A DNA stretch of 64,000 bases from Branchiostoma belcheri (lineage: Eukaryota; Chordata; Leptocardii; Amphioxiformes; Branchiostomatidae). The notes below the pieces were generated by a model. That model did not search any database, was not told where the DNA came from, and worked only from the letters and a program-made list of their open reading frames with translations. Each line of letters starts with the position of its first letter. Within the stretch, counting starts at the first letter, position 1. Where the stretch lies: positions 2,008,358 through 2,072,357 of the forward strand of contig NW_017804120.1 in the NCBI RefSeq assembly GCF_001625305.1, written 5' to 3'. Positions 24,698 through 35,100 of this stretch are shown piece after piece. The position numbers were made by a program, and so were the translations under genes.

Positions 24698-25226
24698 ATC
24701 TGTATCTGTATAGCCGGTATAACCGCCCTTCGGCGTAACACTCCAGCTTCGGAGGCACGTGGCGCGGCGGCAGCTGGCTATATTACACCGAACAACTTGT
24801 TACACTCGATCTTTGCACATTTGATTGCAGGAGTTGTTTAAAGCTTTCTAGTGATGATGCCCCAACTGTGCTTGGTGGCAACGAGTTCCAGTCTACGATA
24901 GTTCTGGGGAAATACAAGTTTTCGAATACCTCAATTCTTGGTTATTAACTCTGATATTTGACGGCATGACTGTTTCTTGTTCTTTTCTGGGCTGGTATCA
25001 GATACTTAGTGGTTGGTACGTCCACCAGTTTATTAGTCATTTTGTACATCATGCACAGTCTGGACATTCTACGTCTGTCTTCCAGCGACCCCCACTGTAG
25101 GTTTCTTTGCATTTCCGTTACACTAGCACCCCTTTGATAGTTGTTCGTGCAGAATCTTGCAGCTTGGTTCTGTACCCTTTCCAGTCGATGACAGATAAAC
25201 ATTATTTGCGCCGCGCCTTCAAACAC
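24698..25226 (-). mobile_element. Non-LTR retrotransposon fragment: end of reverse transcriptase ORF and 3' tail
   Basis: On the minus strand from 25226 the translation reads RLERVQNQAARFCTNNYQRG, then LQWGSLEDRRRMSRL, CMMYKMTNKLVDV and ALKY-like ends, which is the C-terminal region typical of jockey/CR1-group LINEs. The copy continues leftwards through TIVDWNSLPPS-like sequence to a 3' end rich in ATACAG/ACAGAT repeats at 24698-24730 (gtatctgtatagccggtata on the plus strand). It is 5'-truncated with no intact ORF. It lies just upstream of gene B. Confidence 0.75.
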
Positions 25227-26109
25227 CAGTCATTAGACGATCTCTTTGGCAAGAAAAGCGGTTGAGTCACACAAAAAGAGGCTACGGTCATGTTAGGTTA
25301 CTACTTTGTGTAACGTTTATTGGAAATTATATTTTTGTTCCGACAACACAAAATTGTTGCAACATTTGCAAACAACACCAAACAATAATGATATAATAAC
25401 AATGTACTGTCAAAAGAAATTTGTCAATTAATCTTTATCTGGTATCTGTTTTCTGATGTATAACAATTCACAATAAAACGAAGAGCGTTATATTTTGGTC
25501 TTATCTCTAGGCTATGTCATAAAATTTAATACCTTAATTTTTTTTGACGCAAGGGCCATTTTCGCATGGACAATTTCAACCTACAAAATATGAATACAGG
25601 ACAAATCTTAATATTTTCAAATTCTAGTTACTAGACAATAAGGGCTACCAAGAAATACGAATTCAATATTGTAGCCTATTACAATCAGGTGGGGTTTTTT
25701 TTGCATCTTTTCTCATAACAAAACAGTGTATTTTTTGCACTGTCAGAATTGTGACATCTAAAGCCTATGCATGTGTCTGTTCGTATTTCAGGCCACAAAG
25801 CAGTATGAAGAACTTTATTGCACGACAATTGCACATGGTACAATGTATGGCAAACTACATAAAGAAAGTAACAAACAATAAAATAAATGTGTTGAATAAG
25901 ACCTAATGTCGAATCAAACCTAATATATCTTAATTACTCAAACAATAAGGGATAGTACAAGTCTTTGACAAAGTATTACAATCGAATGGGCTAATCACAA
26001 GTTTCGGTATTTTTTCTAATAGCAAAGCAGTCCTTTATATATCTACCTATTTTTGCATATGTGTGTGATTGGGTTCTGATGGCGTGAAGTCTGCCATCTC
26101 CGCTTGTCC
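25227..26109. other. Intergenic DNA between genes C and B
   Basis: AT-rich, with no coding exon seen. A repeat-derived string at 25808-25850 (agaactttattgcacgacaa, then gtacaatgtatg) also occurs near 4660 and 21405, and in reverse near 28610 and 45820. It brings a minus-strand AATAAA (25814-25819) about 290 bp after the gene C stop. Confidence 0.5.
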
Positions 26110-29075
26110 TCAGTCGCAGTCGCTGTCCCCGCTGTCGCTGCCGCTGTGGTACTCCTCCCCGCCCAGTACTGCGCCCAGGCCGTGGAAGTTGTGCATGCGG
26201 ATCCCCCTGTAGCAGCCCCGACCCCCACGGGGACCTCCCCGGGGCCCACCTCGGGGCCCACCCCATCCTCCACCCTGGCGACCTCCATGCCCATGCCCAT
26301 GCCCATGCCCGTATCCTTGTCCACGTCCTTTCCCTTGAAAAAAAAAGGAAAACATAAAATATACACATATATATATAAAGGTGAAAGTGTCACGGAATAA
26401 AAAGAAACCTACAGTGGGTCTCATTGGAGTACAGAAGAAAAATGTCCAGACTATGCACGATGTACAAAATGACTAATAAACTGGTAGACGTCCTAATTAC
26501 TAAGTACCTAATACCAGCCCAGAAGAGAACAAGAAATAGCCATGCCTTCAAGTACCAGAGTTATCAACCAAGGATTGAGGTGTTCGAGAATTCATTCTTT
26601 CTGTCCTAGAACTATCGCAGAGTGGAACTTGCTGTCACCAAGTACAGTAGGGGCATTACCATTACAGGAAGGTAAATTTCTCATGTTTCTGCATTAAAAA
26701 ATTTTATCATTTTTTTTTAACTCACGTCTGCCCTTCCTGCCCCAGGCGCCCTTTCCCAGGTTCCCCAGCCTCCCGAAGTCGTGGTTACCATGGTTACGCC
26801 GCCGGCCGCCATGACGACCTCCGCCGCCATGTTGTCGACCTTTGTGATGACCTTTCATACCTAAAAGAACCTAGCAAAACCATTAAAGGCAGCGTTGCAA
26901 TTTTCTGCCAGAAAATGTTATATAATTATGTTTTTAACTAGCAAAAACATGACCTTTATTAAAAAATAAACAACCCGTGACTTGGTAATATTTTCTACTT
27001 TAAATTTGCACCATTTCTCTTCCAATTACTACGTTCCCTCTTTTTTCTCTCACTCATACGTTCCTACACTCTCCCTTCCTTTATCCCTCGTTTAATTCTA
27101 ATCATTTTTGTTCCCTACTTCATTGCATCTTTCCTTCCTTCATTTCTTCATTCTTTCCATCTTTGTTCTCTACTTGATTGCATCTTTCCTTCCTTCATTT
27201 CTTTATTTTTTCCTCCCTCCCTAATACCCTTTACCTTTACAGAAAATCAGAAGTCATTCGCCTCGAATATGAGAAAAGTGTTTTCTTACCCCACCAAGTG
27301 GTCCTAACTTCTTCAGAAGGCCGTGACGCTTTAAGACGCCCATGTGTTTGGGGCGGGAAAGGAAGTCAAGATATCCCATGATTCCATGCGGGTCATCATA
27401 ATCCCGACCTGGAAAAGTTAAAGAACAAACTAGAAAATAAAAGTATTTGTAAATGAAATACATCACGTTTACCTTAACACGGTCTAGCCTAACAAACTAC
27501 TGCTCAAACGATTTCATATACATGACTGTGTATATGGTGACCAGCCCCTACAACTCCTGCCACTTGCTACATAATGTAATCCAACACCACAATGCGTCTG
27601 TCTAACAAACAAGTCACTATGTGTTATGTTCTAACTCACCGCCATAGTTGTGCCGCCTTCCATGACGGTAATTATCATGTTTGCCTGCAAAGATAGATTA
27701 TGATTTTCAGAAAACAATACGACTAATGGCGCTGGAGCTAGTTGTTACATGGTTCACTGTGCACTGAAGCTAGGTGTTACTGTACAACAATGCAGTCCCA
27801 CGCGTAAAAAAAATTACATGTATAATGTGAGAATACTTAACATTTACTACTGAACATTTAGCTCCGTATTGTTGGTTAACTATATATTTTATATCAATAC
27901 GTTAAACCTATATTGTTACGTGTAACACTATGTTGTGACAATATCTACTAGCTATAATCTACGGTATGTCACAACTGTTTTACGCATGGGACTGCATAAT
28001 GTTATAGTACTAGTAACATCTATGTAGCTTCAGTGCATAGTAAAATGAGGAACACCCTGCTCCAATGCACAGTACGCCAGTTATCATAGCACTAATGAAG
28101 ATGACAGACGGTTATGGTAACGTAAGTGTTAAACAAATAGTTGTGAATAAAAGAACTTTACTATGAAATTGATGATGTTTACGTACGTCCCCTGTTGACA
28201 TGACTGAGAGTTTTAGACAGAGCTGACAGTGTGTTAAAAACTCCCTCTTCTTCCGGAGCCGCCTGGGCCACGACTGGAGAAAGGTACAAGGCAGTCAGAG
28301 ATGGCAGTCTTCACTCCCCCCCCCCACCCACACTTCGACCCTTCAAATCTCGATCATGAAATTTGAAATAATACTGAGGTTTGATGATTCTCTCTTCAAA
28401 TATGACAGATTTCAATAGACTTGTTGTTACAGACAGATTTGATTATATATTTAAATTAGAAAGAATACTGATTTGCTGTCACATGTACCCATAGATAACT
28501 CCGCCTGATTGTAAAGCCTAAGCTAACTTTTGATTATTTCTTTTCTATATATAAGTTGTTAAGTTTTATTCTATACCTATCTATTTTACTATGCTACTTA
28601 TTGTTACCTATTTGCCATACAATGTACCCTGTACAATTGTCGTGCAATAAAGTTCTTCCTTGCACTGAACACAATTTAAAATATTATAACGTAGTAGATA
28701 TCATGTCCCAACGGACCCCATAGTTTAACATTGTTGAATAGCTATAACAAACAGTTATAATGTATATAGTATATAGTATAGTATGGAGTGGATTCATTCC
28801 TCGAGCTAAGCAACATCACACACACAGTTGTCCCTCAGAAAGATATCTAGAGCCGCATAGTTAGAACTTAGAACTTTTATTCAGCCTGTCACACATACAG
28901 ATGAGCTTGGTGAATGTAGTAAGGAAAGAATCCGCTCTACTATATATTATTATAATAACTACTAAGAATATATAATGTATATAATGTGTGATTAAGATAA
29001 TCATAAGTTTGCCCCACTTTTCTCGTACTCCTCATCCGAACTGGAGCTGGTGCTGTCATCGTCACAGTCCGCCAT
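26110..29075 (-). CDS. DPHG-module family gene C (uncharacterised, 225 aa)
   Basis: Minus-strand exons: 29018-29075 (ATG), 28187-28273, 27640-27684, 27290-27408, 26726-26870 and 26110-26333 (stop TGA). Phases close exactly (678 bp). The exon 1 donor (gtgggg) is weak but is the only one matching the phase of genes A and B. N-terminus: MADCDDDSTSSSSDEEYEK. Then VAQAAPEEEGVFNTLSALSK, HDNYRHGRRHNYGG and the module RDYDDPHGIMGYLDFL...HGLLKKLGPLGG. The tail is VLLGMKGHHKGRQHGGGG, RHGGRRRNHGNH, GQGYGHGHGHGHGGRQGGGW and GPRGGPRGGPRGGRG, ending MHNFHGLGAVLGGEE and an acidic SDSGDSDCD. HGHGHG and GGGWG blocks resemble metal-binding or RGG-type low complexity. No signal peptide. The function is unknown. 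It is the first gene of the tandem trio in transcription order. Confidence 0.87.
26424..26680 (+). mobile_element. Non-LTR retrotransposon fragment, opposite orientation to 24698-25226
   Basis: The plus-strand translation RRKMSRLCTMYKMTNKLVDV, then KYLIPAQKRTRNSH and RTIAEWNLLSPST, is the same family and region as 24945-25226. It sits in intron 5 of gene C. It is truncated, with a stop after ENSFFLS. Confidence 0.75.
26950..27240. repeat. Pyrimidine-rich (TTCC)-type simple sequence
   Basis: Repeated catctttccttccttcattt blocks occur at 27126 and 27180, within a T/C-rich stretch of gene C intron 4. Confidence 0.7.
27535..27610 (-). repeat. Dispersed repeat, reverse partial copy
   Basis: The reverse complement of 345-745-type sequence: tatatggtgaccagccccta, ctgccacttgctacataatg and taatccaacaccacaa. 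Confidence 0.55.
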
Positions 29076-31112
29076 ATTGGTGGGAGGGGGGTGACCTTGA
29101 AACAACTTGTGCTGCCAGACGTTCACAAAGTCTTTTACTTATAATAGACCAGTCGTGGTGCACACACAAGATTAAATCAGCTGGTAACTTACATATATGG
29201 ACACGCCTACTTCTAAGTTGGGATGCACCATACGTGAGGGCAAGTGGACACTCATTTTTTTTCTTTGTTTAACTTAGTTGAATAAAATCACAAAAGTCTA
29301 CCTTGTTTACCAGATTCTATACTTATGGTTTACAATATAGTTACTTTTCCATATACATTATTCTGTGTAAGGAATCTGGCAAAATCATACTGTGGCAAAA
29401 TCAGGTTAAGAACACCCCCCCCCCCCAGCCATTTTAAGTTGAGCTGTGCCAACCGAAGTTGTCCGACTGGTTCCGACATTCTAAACGGCGCTAGTAAAAT
29501 TGGAACCAATGACCCATATAATTTGTGCACAGAGGTTATACGTGACGCTATTTCTTATCGTAGTTATGCATCGTTTTCTATGGAGTTTTGTTCCTTTTGG
29601 AGTTAAAATCTTACGATTCAGCATCACCCACACAGTTGTTTGGTAGCAACACCATGATTTCTAGTATCCGGACGCTATCTGAAATACTCCGATAGTTTCC
29701 TAATTTGAGAATTGTTTTGAACAACAACAGGTACACCTAGAAGTCAATACAGATTGACAAAACAACAAAAAAGGATTTGAATAACAATTAAAAATGGCTG
29801 TCTCTTTGCAATTGTTCCTCACATCTTTCTATTTAAACGGATCATTACAGACAAAAACAATTATTGTTCTTTGAGAAGGAAGAAATTAAAATTCGAAGTG
29901 TGTATGAGAGAAAACAGAAAATATTTTATAGATCCTCCAAACGTCTACTTTTAGAAGAGAGTGACAGGTGCCTCCCAAATCACGCGAGACTTCCCGACGA
30001 GACTTGAGAGGCAGTCAGGACACTAACCCAGAAAAGAAGACACACCTTCAGAAACACCACAGGTGAATTGTCTGTTTTTCCGTGTTCAGACAAGGTTCCA
30101 AGGCACTTGAAAGGTAACTGGTCACATGGTTCTAATGTTAGAAGTTGCTGAGTAAATGTATCAAATCGCACAAACGAACAGGCGATGAATTTAAAGGTAC
30201 AATAAAACCATTTGGTCTTAATTATTTTGGTTAACTTAATGAGCATGTCATATCTTTGCCTCGATCAAGATACTTTACAGCTTCTTTTTAGCGCTCCAAT
30301 AGAATTTGGTAAAATGAAAATGGTTTGTCAAATTGTAGGAAACTTAAGAGAAATCGGTAATCGTTGGTTCCTTGGTTTGATATAGTAGGGGGGCCATACT
30401 TTTTCGTAATTTGATATGCTGCCACATTTTTTGGGGTATTTTGACATATCAATTATAGGAATTGTCTTAAGGAAAGGCTATAATGTTTTTCTTGATAATT
30501 TGGACTGTAATAAATGAAGTGCAAGTATTACTTTAATATAATAAAACCATTCATAAGGCTTAGACAAGCTAGTGTAATTAGGGGCATTGCCAATCTAAGG
30601 TTGAAGTACACCTGTGGTAAAGTATAATTGTTATGTTTACCAAAGGAAAACATATTGTTTTTGCTCCATTTCTTCTTCTTCTGTTCCAAACACTAACCTC
30701 TGACCTGGCCAATGGCCTCTTTTGTTGACGTCTGTCACCATAGTAACTGGTGTTGGGTTAAATAATGTTGCAATTTCATAGTAGGCATTTAGACTCCTGT
30801 CATGTGTTTGAGTAAGAATTGACAGAGCAGACCATATCTGAAGGTAAACATTATGCATTTGCTTTGCAAATGTTACGTTTCTAGTTTTTTTTTGGGGTGT
30901 GTTTGTCTGTTTGCTTGTGCTAGGCTAGACAATTGCATTGTTAGGTCAAAGGTCCCAGAAAAGGCTATCTCATTTCCTGTCTTCAATTTCTTGCTAGTAT
31001 GTCTGCTGCTTCATGGAGACCAGTGAGAAAATACATAGGCAGAATCAGCAAGAAATTCACAATTATGAATAAAACAGTAAATTGACAACAAATTTCATGT
31101 CGATTTTTGCAG
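29076..31112. other. Intergenic region between gene C and the alpha-arrestin gene
   Basis: Genes C and the alpha-arrestin are divergent, so both promoters should lie here. No coding exon is seen. It holds a dispersed-repeat copy (30635-30885). The tract cgatttttgcag at 31101-31112 is a good acceptor for a 5' UTR exon starting at 31113, which continues to the alpha-arrestin ATG. Confidence 0.5.
30635..30885 (+). repeat. Dispersed repeat, copy 5
   Basis: It opens with atgtttaccaaaggaaaaca and closes with aaggtaaacattatgcattt, giving short terminal inverted repeats. The core is caccatagtaactggtgttg. Confidence 0.65.
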
Positions 31113-31168
31113 ATTTCTGAACTAATCAACCTTAGGACTAGTGACAGTAGTGGCAGCTGAGAATAAGA

Positions 31169-31997
31169 ATGGGGAAGCTGCAAGAATTCTCCATCCAGTT
31201 TGCCAACAACATGGACGTGTTCATGCCAGGACAGTGGGTGACTGGACAGGTGGTCGTTGACCTGAGTGATGAGATGAAGATGAGAGGTAAGACAATGGAT
31301 TATTCTTAAGAGTTTGATTAAATGTCTGCCTATCAGGGGCCAACTTAGTTCAAATGCACCTGTTTGTTATGATAATTACCTTTGCAGAAGGAAAACATTA
31401 TAATAATTGTTTTTGCTCCTTATGTTCTTCTTCTCCAAACAAATAAGGTCAATGACCTGAACCAGATGTCTGTCACCATGGTAACTAGTGTTGGGTTACA
31501 TCATGTTGCAATTTCATAGCAGGAGGGATTTTGACTCCTGTCACCATATAAGTGAATGTGTTTCAGTTAAAGCCATGAGAGCAGACCATATGCGAATGTA
31601 AACATATATTGCATTTTCAAATGTTTCCAAATGTTACCTTCTAGTTTACTTAAACTATATGTGCCTGCATGTTTTTTTCTAGCTATCGAACTGACGTTTA
31701 AGGGCAAAGGTCATGTAGAGTGGCGGGAAAATCAGCAGGTTCAAGACGGAGGTGAACCCGAGCAGGAGGAGGTGCGGTACTGGGCTGACGAGGAATTCTT
31801 GGACAGGGAGATCACAGTTTTGGGAAAAGGTACAGTCTGTTTACACAATACACTGTCATACCTGCCACATCAGTGTATAATGTAACTTTTTCATCCATTG
31901 TCAATAAGTGTAGATGGAGAACAAATACACGTAGATACATTATAGAAGTCAATGCATTACTGCTATTGAATTGTATACTGTGTGTGTGTGTGTGTGT

Positions 31998-32030
<33 letters not shown>

Positions 32031-32164
32031 TAGTAGTAGTTAGTAGTAGTAGTAGTTAGTAGTTAACAGAAGTAGTAGTAGTAGTTACTGTAGTGTAGTA
32101 GTAGTAGAAGTAGTAGAAGTAGTTGTTACTGTAGTTACTGTAGTAGTTGTAGTTACTGTAGTAC

Positions 32165-32197
<33 letters not shown>

Positions 32198-35100
32198 AAG
32201 TAGTAGTAATTGTTGTTACAGTAGTATTAGAAGTAGTTACTGTAGTGTAGTAGTAGTTACTGTAGTAGAAGTAGTAGTAGTAGTAGTAGAAGTAGTAGTA
32301 ATTGTTGTTACAGTAGTAGTAGAAGTAGTTACTGTTAGTAGTAGAAGAAGTAGTAGAAGTAGTAGTAGTAGTAATAGTGTAGTAAGCAGTAAAATGCAGT
32401 AGCTACATGTATAGGTGATTAGACAGTAAGTTATGTGTTTATCACTTAACTTTTACTTTGGCACCATGCTTGCAATTACATGTAGCTATCGGGCTTCAAA
32501 TTATTGAATCATTAATATTAATCATACTTTATAAGACAGTTCTTTACTTGAACCTTCTCTACTGTAGATGAGTCCGGTGACAACCGCACGCTCGACGCCG
32601 GCCACCATGTTTTCCCGTTCCAATACCAGCTGCCGCAAGATGGGCTTCCCACCTCATTCGAAGGGGCTCATGGCTACATCCGCTACTCCGTGATAGGAAA
32701 AATTGACAAGCCGTGGAAGTTTGATCACAAAACCAAGAGGGCCTTCACTGTTCTGGATATGGTGGATCTGAACCAACAACCCACTGCTATGGTAATAATG
32801 CTATTGGTACCTGATCATGTCTTCTAAATGTACATTTATTGCTTTTTTCTTCTTTGTTTATGTTAATGTTTTTGTTCATGTTAAATTAAATTAATCATCT
32901 ATGCAAAGTTTTGTAGGTATAGGCCAAATGAAACACTGAGGTTTGGGCTTTGCAAATTTTCTGGAATTTGAAAATGTTATAATATTATGTTTTGTTGGTT
33001 TTGTGCTCTAACAGATATTAAAGACTGTTAGCCTTTTTGTTGCTTTTCTCTCCTCAGACCCTTTATAGTGGTCAGCATTTCAAGACCCTGTGCTGTGCCA
33101 CTGAGGCCCTCTAGCAGGTTACAGCGGAACTGCACCTGTAACCAATCCTGTTTTGCTGTCCACAGACTACCCCAAGTGGTCAGAATCCAAGACCCTTTGC
33201 TGTGCCTCTGAGCCCTCTAGCAGGTTATAATAGAACTGCACCTCTATGGTAACCAATCTTTTTTGTTGTCCACAGACCCCGCTAAGTGACAGCACTCTCT
33301 GTCATGTCTGTCCAAGACCCTATGCTATATATGCTGTGACTCTGAGTCCTCTAGCAGGTTGTAATGGAACTGCACCTCTCTGTTAACCATTTACCCTGTG
33401 TTGTTGTCCACAGACCCCACTAAGAGGACAGGAGTCCAAGACCCTGTGCTGTCTGTGCTGTGCTTCAGGACCCATTGAGCTGCAAGTCATGGCAGAGCGC
33501 TCCGCTTACTGTCCAGGAGAACTCATCAACATCAAGGGTTCACTGGAGAACAACTCAAGTTCCAGAATCACCAAGGTCAAAGCCAGGCTGAAGCAGGTAA
33601 TTTTAGTCTAAAAATTGCAGTCCTTTCCATGAATAACAAATTTGATGAGTTTTTGCCCCAAATTCTGCATGTTCTACCAAGAACCAGGGGGAGGGTCAGT
33701 GCAGTTCCTGTGAGTTCTGCCAGGGGGAGCAGTGCAGATGGAGCCGTGCAATTCCTGTATGTTAAGCCAGTACAGTGTCTGCATGTTCTGACAGTGCAGT
33801 TCCTGTAATTTCTGCCAGAGGGACCAGTGCAGTTCCTGTAAGTTCTGCCAGAGGGAACAGTGCAGTTCCTGTAATTTCTGCCACAGGGAACAGTGCAGTT
33901 CCTGTTTGTTCCTCCAGGGGGAGAAGTGCAGTTCCTGTAAGTTGTGCCAGGGAGCAGTGCAGTTCCTGTAAGTGCTGCTAGAGGGAACAGTGCAGTTCCT
34001 GTAAGTTCTGCCAGAGGGACCAGTGCAGTTCCTGTAAGTTCTGCCAGACAACATACAGTTCCTGTAGTGCAGTCCCTGTAAGTTCTGCCAGAGGGAACAG
34101 TGCAGTTCCTGTAAGTTGTGCCAGGGAGCAGTGCAGTTCCTGTACGTTCTGCCAGAGGGAACAGTGCAGTTCCTGTAAGTTCTGCCAGAGGGAACAGTGC
34201 AGTTCCTGTAAGTTCTGCCAGAGGGAACAGTGCAGTTCCTGTAAGTTCTACCAGAGGGAACAGTGCAGTTCCTGTAAGGTCTGCCAGAGGGAACAGTGCA
34301 GTTCCTGTAAGTTCTGCCAGGGGAGCAGTGCAATTCCTGTAAGTTCTGCTAGAGGGAGCAGTGCAGTTCCTGTAAGTTCTGCTAGAGGGAGCAGTGCAGT
34401 TCCCGTAAGTGCTGCTAGAGGGAACAGTGCAGTTCCTGTAAGTTCTGCCAGAGGGAACAGTGCAGTTCCTGTAAGTTCTGCCAGAGGGAGCAGTGCACTT
34501 CCTGTAAGCTCTACAGAGGGAGCAGTGCAGTTCCTGTGTATTCTGCCAGAGGGAACACTGCAGTTCCTGTGTATTCTGCCAGAGGGAACACTGCAGTTCC
34601 TGTGTATTCTGCCAGAGGGAACACTGCAGTTCCTGTGTATTCTGCCAGAGGGAACACTGCAGTTCCTGTGTATTCTGCCAGAGGGAACAGTGCAATTCCT
34701 GTAAGTTCTGCCAGAGGGTGTGAAATCACAGCTAACTTTGCCTTGTTTGTTTGTTTCTTTCCACAGGAGGTTGTGTACAATGCTGACCACCCAGAGCACA
34801 AGCCCCGTCCCATTACCAAAGACCTGGGTACAGCGGAGGAGGGGGGGTGTGAGGAGGGGGGGACTGTAGACCTTAACCTGACCCTGCCTGTCCCCGCCGT
34901 GCCTCCATCCAACCTACGCTACTGTAGCCTCATCAATCTCACATACAAACTGGATGTAAGTCTGTTTTTTTCATTTGTGTCGCATTACTGATTTACAGTC
35001 ATGTTTGCGTTACATTTGACGGACTTAGATAACGCAACGCTGTCGCAACGCAGCGATAACGCTGACGCAACGCAGCGGCAACGCTGTCGCAACGCGATAA

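Noticed and set aside
33577-34799. Long minus-strand and plus-strand open frames (up to 372 codons) across the alpha-arrestin intron 4
   Set aside because: The 33-bp minisatellite has a unit length divisible by three, so frames stay open by arithmetic; the alpha-arrestin splice sites place this inside an intron.
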